Assembly: GCA_947366645.1 (NCBI GenBank) | Contig: CANBAX010000027.1 | Coordinates: forward strand, 1 to 9,783 | Reading direction: 5' to 3' | DNA length: 9,783 nucleotides | Source: an uncultured Clostridia bacterium | GTDB lineage: Bacteria > Bacillota > Clostridia > Christensenellales > UBA1242 | Part shown: one piece after another, positions 1 through 6,932 of the stretch | How the letters are laid out: the number at the start of each line of letters is the position of its first letter | How positions within the stretch are numbered: position 1 is the first letter of the stretch | Translations under genes and position numbers: made by a program | Notes under the pieces: model-generated | Told to the model about the DNA's origin: nothing | The model's database searches: none | The model's input: only the letters and a program-made list of their open reading frames with translations

Positions 1-11
1 TCTTCCGATCT
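1..11. other. Illumina adapter remnant at the sequence end
   Basis: The first 11 bases, TCTTCCGATCT, are identical to the 3' end of the standard Illumina TruSeq/P5-P7 adapter. In the minus-strand direction they read AGATCGGAAGA, the classic adapter read-through. They fall at the very edge of the window and break into the nucleotidyltransferase gene. The simplest reading is untrimmed adapter at a contig end, not genomic DNA. A chance match of 11 bases exactly at the terminus is very unlikely. Confidence 0.9.
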
Positions 12-777
12 GCGTAATCTCACCATCTTGCATCATAACATTAACTTCTTCTGGAAGAAGAAATTCACTTTTTTCAAGTTCTGACATTGGTTTTTGGAAG
101 AATTTATAAAAATCCTCTTCTATCCTTTCCATGAGTTTTCTTGAAAAGCCAAACATTGTCATGGAAACTAGGGTATCAGGAGATATTTCTTTCCAAGCGT
201 CTTGTCCGAGTGGAGTTGCTTCGATTTTGTTTCCACGTTTTTCCACCTGACTTTCTATGAGTTTAACTGCCTTATCATCTTTCAAGGTGAAAATACCTCT
301 TTTTACTGCACCTTTATCTGTAATTGTATTTTTAATATAGTAGCCAGCACTTATAAACTCATTATCTTTACTTGTTTTTAAAAAATCCGCTATGATTTTA
401 AAAGACTCATAGCCATAAAAGTCATCTGCATTGATTACTGCAAAGCGGTCACCGACAAGGTGACGAGCACAATATAATGCATGTGCTGTTCCCCATGGTT
501 TTACTCTATCCTTCACCTCAAACCCTTTTGGAACATCGGTTATTTTTTGAAAGGCATAACACACTGGGACAACCTTCTCTAGGCGTTTACCCACCCTTTC
601 TTTAAACAATTCTAAATTTTCTTCTTTGATTATAAGTACAACCCTGTCAAAGCCCGCTTTTATTGCATCATAGATAGAATAATTTAATATAAAATTACCC
701 TCTTCATCTATTGGTTCAACTTGTTTAAGACCTCCAAAGCGGCTTCCCATTCCAGCCGCGAGTACCACTAAATCCAT
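12..777 (-). CDS. Sugar-phosphate nucleotidyltransferase, 3' end missing
   Basis: This is an NTP-transferase (GT-A fold) protein that would activate a sugar-1-phosphate or similar alcohol phosphate with an NTP, in the cytoplasm, for surface glycan synthesis. I translated it by hand. Residues 5-18 (VLAAGMGSRFGGLK) are the nucleotide-binding signature, residues 93-101 carry KPWGTAHAL, and residues 116-122 carry NADDFYG, the metal/substrate Asp region. Later residues (DTLVSMTMFGFS) fit the same family. About 255 codons are visible. Full-length relatives are about 300 aa, so roughly 40-50 C-terminal residues are lost at the contig edge. The start is supported by AAAAGGAGAAAT just upstream. It begins 11 bases after the M60 peptidase stop, with no terminator between, so the two are probably co-transcribed. 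The exact sugar cannot be told from sequence. Confidence 0.88.
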
Positions 778-788
778 ATTTTCTCCTT

Positions 789-3700
789 TTATATTACTGC
801 AACACTATCTAAATTTATTGCACCTTTACTTATTAGCGTCACCTTATGTTTCCCTTCCTTTAAAACTTCGGAAATATATGTGGTTTTTATCTTTTTAGCA
901 TTGTCATTGATACTTACAAAACCCACATTTTTCCCATCTACTATTATATCATAACCGCCATAATCCTTTGATACATAGGAATTTATAGCAAATTGTGTAC
1001 CTGTAAATTCAAATTCTACCTTTGCTTTTATTTTACATGAATAAATATGACCGAAATTTGAAAATAGTGTTTTTCTCTCCCACAAGCCATAGTATTTTAT
1101 ATTTTCGCTATCTGGAGAGAGAAGATTTGCATTTGTAATTGACTTCACATTTGACATTGCTATGCTTTTAAGTGCCAAATACTGGCTATCACTGCTAGTT
1201 TTAGTAACCACTATTTTATAGTACCTAAATTTCTTAGTATCAAACTTTACCGTTACCGCTTTATTATTTAAAACTTGATCTATATATTCACCAGCAAGTT
1301 CAAATCCTTTATCTGGGGAATTTGATAGATAGATTTTAAAATCTTTAGGAACTGCCGATTTTTTTGCATCACTTGCAAAGTTTGGATGTCCATACATTGT
1401 AAGTGTATTTGCTGACAACTCTTTTCCCATATCTACCGTCATTTCGAATGGATTTGCCTCGTTTACTGGCTCTCCCGCCTTAGTGTGGATATAATTTGTA
1501 TCATCATTGTCAAATAGGTTTTCTATTCCAACTGTATTATCCCAAGGATTAAAACCACTGTATGAAACTAAACTTTGTTTTGAATATCCTTGCACCTGAC
1601 TTGCCGACACATTATATTTTCTTTTTGTAAAGTAATCTGTTGAAAACTTTTTAGTAGAAAATTCATAGGAATTTCTGTATGCTGAAGCATATTCTACGTG
1701 TACTGTTGGCTCTGTATGTTCACCCCCTATGAAATTGCCTTCTTCGTCAAATACACCAGTAGGAGGTTCCCATCTGCCCCAGCCTACACCTATAAAACTT
1801 TTATCATAGGTTACAAGTAATATCGCTTTATAATATACCCATTGTCCCGCTTTTAAATTCTCTAAGCCTTCATCATAGGTATTTCCTGTTAAAAATTCAT
1901 ATTTGGTTGTATTATTTGTCATATCGATTGCAAGATTATAGTTCTTTCCGCCGTCAAGAGAAATATATAAAGCACCATACTTTCTGCCGCGAAGTGCTAT
2001 ACGATAGTCGCCGTCTGTAGACACATAGAGTTTGCCACGAAGTTCCATTACTGTGTTTGAGGTATGTCCATGAAGATACCAAATTTCTGAATTTGCATTC
2101 TGAACAAGTCTATCGCCCATATAATTATCGTTATCTTCATCTACCTTACTTTCATATTTGCCGTAATTGGCTTCATATGCCTCTACTGGACTTGTAAACA
2201 TATTTTCCGAGGTATATGTATATGTGGTACGCTGAACTATTGTTTTATTAAGTTCATGCGACTGTTCAAACTCAAGTACCAAATCTACGTCATCAACCTC
2301 GAAGGTGCAATTCTCATTTGTTACTTCAATAGTCGCAATTATCTTACCCGAACGCATATGGTTTTTATCTGGAGTATATGTGTAAACACCCGCGGTTTCA
2401 GTTTCTATAATTTTTCCATATTCTGGCTGTGAAATGCTTTTCACCCTTGAAGTAAAGCCATTTGGAAGTGCTATACTACCGCTCATATAGAAATTCCCGT
2501 CAAAGGTATATTGTCTTAAGTCTACGATAAAATCTTGATTATAGATTATTGTATAAGGTTGGGCTGTTTCTATATATTTTTTAACCCCTAAATCCATATA
2601 ACTGCGTCCAGTTTGATATACAGAAGCTATCGGAACAAACATAGGATAGTTTTTCTCCGCCATTGTGGTTTTAGCGGTATCGCTCATAACCTTTCCAACT
2701 AGATTTGAGTAGTATGTCATATCTTGATGTGTAATTTCACTGAAACGAGTAAAATAGCCGTCAATTCCGCCTGCTTTTGTGGAAGAAATAAAATTCTCTT
2801 GTCCAAAGGAATGAAGAAGGGTGGAATAGATTGAAAGATCATTGCTCCTTCTTCCAGTAATCTGCCTTACCGACCATGACGGATTTGTATAAGCATTCCA
2901 GCCACCCAAACCTTCGCTTACCGAGCCGATATGTCTTGAAGCCGATATTCTTGTGAACAAACTATAAGAAACTAAGTTTAACGCGTTATTTGTAACTTCG
3001 CCTCCGCCTGGGAGTCCCCAACCTTGAAAGTTATGGTTATATTCATGCATATTTCCCCAAGCACCTGAGTTTACAAAACTACTATAATTGAGTGAATTAC
3101 TCATCCAACCTGCTGGGCAATTTACTGAATTTCTACCTGGGAATGCTACGGCTGCACCAGCAGCAACAAATGAGTCATACAAAAATACTATTCCGCAAGT
3201 TGTACCCTTTACCGAAGTTGACACTAAACTTACCTTTTCCCAAAGTTGAGCGGCGTCATAAAGCTCTTCATAACTGAAATTTTGAGCATATTGTTTTGGA
3301 CCAGAGTGAAGTACCCCACTATCCCAGACCATTAAATCAAAGTATGGTGCTGAGGAGTTTTTATTTCTATTAAATTCCTGTTGTGTTGTATAACCTAAGA
3401 TAAAGTGAGAATAACCTACTCCGCCACTTATTGTAGTTGAAAATGTTGCATTTGTTTTTCCTGGTTGAATGTATATTGGACCGCCTAAAAATGACCCCAC
3501 ATAAAAAGTGTAATTTCCTTTTGCATCTACCTCTGCCGTTGTTGTGGTTCCGTTTACTATCATCATATTTAAGATAATAGGCATTCTATTAAAATTTTTT
3601 GATTCCCAAATATTATTTGCTTGACCATTATACAATGCCTGACCTATATAGACAATTAAACCACCTGTTGCTTCCAAGTCTTCTTTGCTCATTTCAATTT

Positions 3701-4343
3701 TAATTACTTCGCCAGCAGGAGCATAAAGACCTGTAATTAAGTAGCCTTGACCGCCACCTCTTCCTTTCATGGTAAATTTTTTCTTTAATGCTGGCTCGTT
3801 ATCGCTTACATTGCCTCCGTATAACCCAACTGAGCCAGTATGCTTATATAATTTTCTTTCTAGTTTCTCGCCTCTTAAATATAAATTACCTTCACTATCC
3901 ATACTGTCATAGGTGTTCTGTGCGCTTAGTTTTACATCTACCTTTGTTCCAACCCCACATAGACTTCTATTTTCCGCTATCATTTCAGTCTTTTGCTCTT
4001 GGGTAAGGGATAGCGTCCTTCCATAAGTTGGATAACCTGTATTCAAACCACCGTCTTGAGTAGATTTTGGTATATTCGTTCTTTTATACGACCCAAGATA
4101 CTCCGCATGATAACCCACACTTGTTGAGGAGGTGTAGGAATGAGTATATGCTGGATAAGAAATCAGCTCGTTGATAAGAATTGGCATACCTGTAAAAAAC
4201 AAGCAAGCCGCAAGAGTTATGCTTGAAAAAATAAGCCTCTTTTTAGTTTGAAGCGACATAGGCTTCCGCTGTTTTCTTTTAGACTTTACAGGTTGTTTTT
4301 TTGTACTTTCTTTTTTATTTACTGAAACTGCTTTCTTTACCAT
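789..4343 (-). CDS. Membrane-anchored M60-family (enhancin-like) metallopeptidase with accessory domains
   Basis: This 1184-aa surface protein should be a zinc protease; characterised M60 peptidases cut mucins and other O-glycoproteins. The catalytic site is visible: HEYNH at residues 433-437 and GGGEV with Glu449 as the expected third ligand, matching the M60 gluzincin pattern HExxH...E. The N-terminus has about 36 mostly Lys/Arg-rich residues, then one hydrophobic segment (about 37-58). No AxA cleavage site or LPxTG sorting signal is seen, so a signal anchor with the protein outside is likely. Residues 170-320 look like beta-rich domains before the catalytic region (about 325-560). Residues about 705-855 resemble a PA14-type beta-barrel (HGHTSNTVMELRGKLYV, DGDYRIALRG). 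Residues about 920-1065 resemble an F5/8 type C (discoidin) domain. Residues about 1085-1184 form another galactose-binding-like beta-sandwich (YDIIVDGKNVG, LKEGKHKVTL). AAGGAG lies 5-6 bases before the start. Accessory-domain names rest on pattern recognition only. Confidence 0.9.
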   Translation of the reverse strand: MVKKAVSVNKKESTKKQPVKSKRKQRKPMSLQTKKRLIFSSITLAACLFFTGMPILINELISYPAYTHSYTSSTSVGYHAEYLGSYKRTNIPKSTQDGGLNTGYPTYGRTLSLTQEQKTEMIAENRSLCGVGTKVDVKLSAQNTYDSMDSEGNLYLRGEKLERKLYKHTGSVGLYGGNVSDNEPALKKKFTMKGRGGGQGYLITGLYAPAGEVIKIEMSKEDLEATGGLIVYIGQALYNGQANNIWESKNFNRMPIILNMMIVNGTTTTAEVDAKGNYTFYVGSFLGGPIYIQPGKTNATFSTTISGGVGYSHFILGYTTQQEFNRNKNSSAPYFDLMVWDSGVLHSGPKQYAQNFSYEELYDAAQLWEKVSLVSTSVKGTTCGIVFLYDSFVAAGAAVAFPGRNSVNCPAGWMSNSLNYSSFVNSGAWGNMHEYNHNFQGWGLPGGGEVTNNALNLVSYSLFTRISASRHIGSVSEGLGGWNAYTNPSWSVRQITGRRSNDLSIYSTLLHSFGQENFISSTKAGGIDGYFTRFSEITHQDMTYYSNLVGKVMSDTAKTTMAEKNYPMFVPIASVYQTGRSYMDLGVKKYIETAQPYTIIYNQDFIVDLRQYTFDGNFYMSGSIALPNGFTSRVKSISQPEYGKIIETETAGVYTYTPDKNHMRSGKIIATIEVTNENCTFEVDDVDLVLEFEQSHELNKTIVQRTTYTYTSENMFTSPVEAYEANYGKYESKVDEDNDNYMGDRLVQNANSEIWYLHGHTSNTVMELRGKLYVSTDGDYRIALRGRKYGALYISLDGGKNYNLAIDMTNNTTKYEFLTGNTYDEGLENLKAGQWVYYKAILLVTYDKSFIGVGWGRWEPPTGVFDEEGNFIGGEHTEPTVHVEYASAYRNSYEFSTKKFSTDYFTKRKYNVSASQVQGYSKQSLVSYSGFNPWDNTVGIENLFDNDDTNYIHTKAGEPVNEANPFEMTVDMGKELSANTLTMYGHPNFASDAKKSAVPKDFKIYLSNSPDKGFELAGEYIDQVLNNKAVTVKFDTKKFRYYKIVVTKTSSDSQYLALKSIAMSNVKSITNANLLSPDSENIKYYGLWERKTLFSNFGHIYSCKIKAKVEFEFTGTQFAINSYVSKDYGGYDIIVDGKNVGFVSINDNAKKIKTTYISEVLKEGKHKVTLISKGAINLDSVAVI

Positions 4344-4348
4344 ACAAG

Positions 4349-4392
4349 CTCCTTATTTTAGTAATTATATCAGATATCCCCAGTTTTTTCAA
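4349..4392 (-). promoter_or_regulatory. Sigma-A-type promoter and RBS of the M60 gene
   Basis: On the minus strand, TTGAAA (4392-4387) is followed after exactly 17 bases by a perfect TATAAT (4369-4364). Transcription should start near 4357, leaving a leader of about 14 bases that contains AAGGAG (4354-4349). The promoter gives the M60 peptidase and the nucleotidyltransferase their own transcript, separate from the SPFH operon that ends at the terminator just upstream. Seen directly in sequence; activity is inferred. Confidence 0.75.
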
Positions 4393-4427
4393 ATAAATAT
4401 ATTGAGTTTTATTATATTCTGACAACA

Positions 4428-4455
4428 AAAAAATCGCTAATAAAAGCGATTTTTT
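4428..4455 (-). terminator. Rho-independent terminator closing the NfeD/SPFH operon
   Basis: ATCGCT (4433-4438) pairs with AGCGAT (4445-4450) around an AATAAA loop, extended by A/T pairs on both sides to 4428 and 4455. The A-run on one arm and T-run on the other would give a U-tract on either strand. It sits immediately after the true end of the second four-helix gene (TAA at 4458-4460), so it most likely ends the operon read on the minus strand. Confidence 0.8.
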
Positions 4456-4457
4456 AT

Positions 4458-4646
4458 TTATTTTCTTTTCATTAGGTTTGCTACTAGATAGAAAGCATAG
4501 CCAAGGGTTAATACGATAGCTATTATCATATTCACTATTACTGCCCAACCAGCAACTATTGTAGAGCCTTTTACAAATTCACTTGATATTACTGAAAGTG
4601 ATGCCACTGTTGTTACAAGAAGTACAAGCACTGATGCAATTTTAAT
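4458..4646 (-). pseudogene. 3' remainder of the second four-helix membrane protein, beyond an in-frame TGA
   Basis: After the TGA at 4649-4647 the same frame stays open for 62 codons and ends at TAA (4460-4458), right at the operon terminator. The translation is hydrophobic (IKIASVLVLLVTTVASLSVI, then ...STIVAGWAVIVNMIIAIVL...). It lines up with the C-terminal half of the upstream paralogue: TTVA matches TTVA, and VAGWAVIV matches VGWGAIV. It has two predicted membrane helices and a basic tail (NLMKRK). With the TGA read through, the whole protein is 161 residues against 157 in the paralogue. This is therefore the cut-off half of one gene, not a separate gene; there is no RBS or start here. 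Confidence 0.82.
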
Positions 4647-4943
4647 TCAACCAAGAAGTTTCTCAAATTTCTTTGTTTTTAGTACGCCGAAATTGCCAAG
4701 TAATGAAATTAAACTTGTTAAAAATAGCAATGCTGAAAATACGCATAATAAAATTAAGCATACAGCATGAAAATCGTGTACTCCACCACCTTCAAAAGTT
4801 ATCAAATCATAACCGTTAGTTAGAGTACCACTCCCTAGACTGCCAGCTGACACTGTAACATATGGTTGTGACATAAATGCAAAGAAAAGCACTGGGCATA
4901 CAAGCAAAACAACATTCATTAGTACATGTTTTAAATTTTTCAT
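4647..4943 (-). CDS. Second four-helix membrane protein, truncated by TGA (98 aa of about 161)
   Basis: This is the last gene of the NfeD/SPFH operon, of unknown function. Its start overlaps the stop of the preceding paralogue by four bases (ATGA), and AAAGGAGATAAG lies just before it, so the start is secure. Residues about 8-26 form a first helix ending in CPVLFFAFMSQPYVTV, the motif shared with the paralogue. NGYDLITFEGGGV (residues 43-55) matches the paralogue's DGYSLINFEAEGM. A second helix spans about 58-82. The reading frame stops at TGA after EKLLG, removing two predicted helices. One base change (from TGG Trp or CGA Arg) would explain it. It may be a real loss, a strain variant or a sequence error. 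A 98-aa two-helix product might still be made. Confidence 0.75.
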   Translation of the reverse strand: MKNLKHVLMNVVLLVCPVLFFAFMSQPYVTVSAGSLGSGTLTNGYDLITFEGGGVHDFHAVCLILLCVFSALLFLTSLISLLGNFGVLKTKKFEKLLG

Positions 4944-5413
4944 TTCTTATCTCCTTTTATTTTTTTATTTTTATCTATACTTGCCCTTGACAAGTTATAG
5001 CCGACAAATGCCCCAAAGGCAAGGCAAGGACACACAATGGCACCCCAACCTACAGTGACTAATCCCTCAACCGCTGAAATGTTTTTAGAAATTAGTATCG
5101 CTATTGCAACTGTAGTTGCCATAAGTAGCAATAACATTAAACCTCTGAAAATCCCTGGTCGTGAGTTTTTAAATATTCCAGTTATTGAAGTTAGTACCAT
5201 TATTCCAGCGATAGCAAGCGTAGCCACCACCAATATAGATATAGCCAAATTCATACCTTCTGCTTCAAAGTTTATCAGGCTGTAGCCATCGGTATTATTA
5301 ACTATTGCTTGTCCTAGTTTTAGCGTCACAAAAGGTTGTGACATAAATGCAAAAACAAGTGCAGGACAAACAAACATTAAAATATTATAAATTGAATTTA
5401 AAACTTTTCTCAT
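4940..5413 (-). CDS. Four-helix membrane protein of unknown family in the SPFH operon
   Basis: I do not recognise this 157-aa protein. It has four predicted membrane segments, at about residues 9-27, 57-80, 89-110 and 118-142, and a lysine-rich cytoplasmic tail (DKNKKIKGDKK). The first helix carries VCPALVFAFMSQPFVTL, and the loop after it carries DGYSLINFEAEGM. Both recur in the downstream neighbour, so the pair arose by tandem duplication. Cys15 and the Cys residues of IVCPCL sit in helices. It starts 13 bases after the SPFH gene stop with a good RBS (AAGGAG) and ends in a TGA that overlaps the next ATG. The context implies a job connected with the SPFH/NfeD membrane complex, but this is inference from position only. 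Confidence 0.85.
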   Translation of the reverse strand: MRKVLNSIYNILMFVCPALVFAFMSQPFVTLKLGQAIVNNTDGYSLINFEAEGMNLAISILVVATLAIAGIMVLTSITGIFKNSRPGIFRGLMLLLLMATTVAIAILISKNISAVEGLVTVGWGAIVCPCLAFGAFVGYNLSRASIDKNKKIKGDKK

Positions 5414-5426
5414 GCTTTCTCCTTAG

Positions 5427-6356
5427 TTATTTCTTCTTGCTATCAGGTTTTGCTTGAACGGTGGTTTCTTTAATTGTTTCAGTTATACTTGTAAGAAGCC
5501 CTGCCACATTTTGAATTTCGCTTGGTACAATTATCTTTGTAGCTTTGCCTTCCGCTAACACTTTGAGTGCCTCAAACCCCTGCATTGTTACATATGCTGG
5601 AGTAGGTTTTGCTTTATTTATGAGGTCAATAGCCTGACTTTCACCTTCTGCTGTAGCAATAAGCGCTGCCTTTTTTGCTTCTGCCTCAAGTATCTTTGCC
5701 TGCTTATCAGCCTCGGCACGAAGAATTTTTGCCTGCTTTTCGCCTTCCGCAACTAATATGCTTGATTTCTTTTCGCCTTCCGCACGTAAAATTTGCTCCC
5801 TTCTCTCACGCTCAGCACGCATCTGTTTTTCCATGGCGTCTTGAATGTCCTTTGGAGGAAGTATATTTTTAAGTTCAACACGGTTTATCTTAATTCCCCA
5901 TGGGTCTGTGGCTTCATCTAGAATTACACGCATTTTTGTATTTACAGTATCTCTTGAAGTAAGCGTTTCATCAAGTTCAAGTTCTCCCACTATATTTCTT
6001 AGAGTTGTTGCGGTCAAGTTTTCTATTGCCTTTATTGGCGAATCAACACCATACGAAAAAAGTTTTGCATCTGTGATTTGAAAATACACTACAGTATCAA
6101 TCTGCATTGTAACATTATCCTTTGTAATCACAGGTTGTGGTTTGAAATCTGCTACGATTTCCTTAAGTGATATTGGTTTACTTGTCCTATCAAAAAATGG
6201 TATTACAAACCTTACACCTGTGTCTAAAGTTTTACAATACTTTCCAAGTCTTTCTACTACCACCGCAGTTGCCTGTCTTACTATCCTTATTGAACACGCA
6301 AACGTAACAAGTAATAATACCCCAAAAACTATTAATACAATTCCCCATGCTGGCAT
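5427..6356 (-). CDS. SPFH/slipin (stomatin-prohibitin family, QmcA-like) membrane protein
   Basis: This 309-aa protein organises membrane microdomains and forms large oligomeric cages in known relatives (stomatin, QmcA/YbbK). Residues 4-24 form the N-terminal membrane segment. The SPFH/Band 7 domain follows, with family hallmarks VVERLGKY (33-40), DTGVRFVIPFFD (45-56), TKDNVTMQIDTVVYFQI (78-94) and LRNIVGELELDETLTSRD (119-136). Residues 170-245 are a charged coiled coil built from near-perfect 11-residue repeats (RAEGEKKSSIL, VAEGEKQAKIL, RAEADKQAKIL). The tail has the typical IIVPSEIQN and ends in lysines. It begins four bases after the NfeD-like gene, with GGAGGG placed inside the end of that gene. 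An SPFH gene next to a short NfeD gene is the classic YbbK-YbbJ arrangement. Confidence 0.93.
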   Translation of the reverse strand: MPAWGIVLIVFGVLLLVTFACSIRIVRQATAVVVERLGKYCKTLDTGVRFVIPFFDRTSKPISLKEIVADFKPQPVITKDNVTMQIDTVVYFQITDAKLFSYGVDSPIKAIENLTATTLRNIVGELELDETLTSRDTVNTKMRVILDEATDPWGIKINRVELKNILPPKDIQDAMEKQMRAERERREQILRAEGEKKSSILVAEGEKQAKILRAEADKQAKILEAEAKKAALIATAEGESQAIDLINKAKPTPAYVTMQGFEALKVLAEGKATKIIVPSEIQNVAGLLTSITETIKETTVQAKPDSKKK

Positions 6357-6360
6357 ATTT

Positions 6361-6801
6361 TTATCCCTCCTTTTCTACCTTTTCGACTACGAGTTTATTC
6401 CCTTCTATTTCTATCACTTTTACAAGTGTATCCTTTTCGAGTGGAGTTTTTGAAACCACACCCCAAACAACACCATTTATTTTGACTGAGCCTAGATTTT
6501 CTCCGTCATAGGAAGTCAATAATTTATACTGTTTTCCTATATACGCCTCAGTATTCGTTTTATGATTTACACCTTTTAATAAGTATTTTTTTGCAAGCGG
6601 CCGTAATAGGACTATAAACAAACAAGACAAAGCAACAAATAGTACAACCTGAATAATCCAACTTATTCCGCCCACCGCTGACAATATAAACGGTATAAAA
6701 GCGCCGGCAGTAAACCAAATTGAAGTGGTGTCCATGGTGGCAAATTCTAAGATAGCTGTAACGACTATTATTCCGAGCCACACCCAAAACATAATATCCA
6801 T
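6361..6801 (-). CDS. NfeD-like membrane protein (short form, YbbJ-like)
   Basis: This 146-aa partner of SPFH proteins has three N-terminal membrane helices (from MFWVWLGIIVVTAILEF on) and a soluble C-terminal OB-fold (GENLGSVKINGVVWGVVSK, then VKVIEIEGNKLVVEK), as in short NfeD proteins. The open frame extends to an ATG at 6834, but I chose the ATG at 6801. A strong GGAGGGGG lies just before it, family members begin near this point (M-E/D-x-M-hydrophobic), and the promoter's likely transcription start is near 6832, which leaves no leader for the upstream ATG. It is the first gene of a four-gene operon with the SPFH gene and two membrane proteins. It probably tunes or anchors the SPFH assembly; known NfeD/SPFH pairs act in membrane stress and organisation. 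Confidence 0.88.
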   Translation of the reverse strand: MDIMFWVWLGIIVVTAILEFATMDTTSIWFTAGAFIPFILSAVGGISWIIQVVLFVALSCLFIVLLRPLAKKYLLKGVNHKTNTEAYIGKQYKLLTSYDGENLGSVKINGVVWGVVSKTPLEKDTLVKVIEIEGNKLVVEKVEKEG

Positions 6802-6838
6802 AAGCCCCCTCCAACTAATGAATTCTATTTTCATAACA

Positions 6839-6867
6839 ATTATATGCTTTACATTTTAAAAAGTCAA
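6839..6867 (-). promoter_or_regulatory. Near-consensus sigma-A promoter of the NfeD/SPFH operon
   Basis: On the minus strand, TTGACT (6867-6862) is followed after exactly 17 bases by a perfect TATAAT (6844-6839). This is 11 of 12 consensus positions with ideal spacing. The expected start of transcription is about 6832, giving a leader of about 30 bases with the GGAGG site before the ATG at 6801. The -35 box begins one base after the T-run of the proS terminator. Confidence 0.85.
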
Positions 6868-6868
6868 C

Positions 6869-6892
6869 AAAAAAAGCGCCTAAGCACTTTTT
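6869..6892 (-). terminator. Rho-independent terminator of proS
   Basis: On the minus strand, AAAAAGTGC (6892-6884) pairs with GCGCTTTTT (6879-6871), with one G-U pair and a TTAG loop, followed by a run of seven T. On the plus strand the G-U becomes a C-A mismatch, so the hairpin is best for minus-strand transcripts, that is for proS, whose stop is about 40 bases upstream. Confidence 0.8.
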
Positions 6893-6932
6893 GTATTATC
6901 ACAATTTTAAAACTAGCCGCAAAGTGTAAACT

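Noticed and set aside
4203..4214. LAAC lipobox-like motif in the M60 N-terminus (Cys47)
   Set aside because: The residues after the Cys remain strongly hydrophobic (LFFTGMPILI), so a membrane-spanning segment fits better than lipoprotein cleavage.
4315..4548. 77-codon minus-strand open frame spanning the terminator and M60 start
   Set aside because: It runs through the operon terminator, the M60 promoter and the tail of the membrane gene in another frame, has no RBS support and gives a protein of no recognisable kind.
4647..4649. TGA as Trp (code 4) or another recoded residue across the organism
   Set aside because: proS, the SPFH gene and the 1184-codon M60 gene use TGG for Trp and contain no in-frame TGA, which would not be so under reassignment in an AT-rich genome. 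No selenocysteine-type context was apparent.
6560..6814. 84-codon open frame inside the NfeD-like gene
   Set aside because: It is an alternative frame of a gene with clear NfeD features and lacks a family-like translation.
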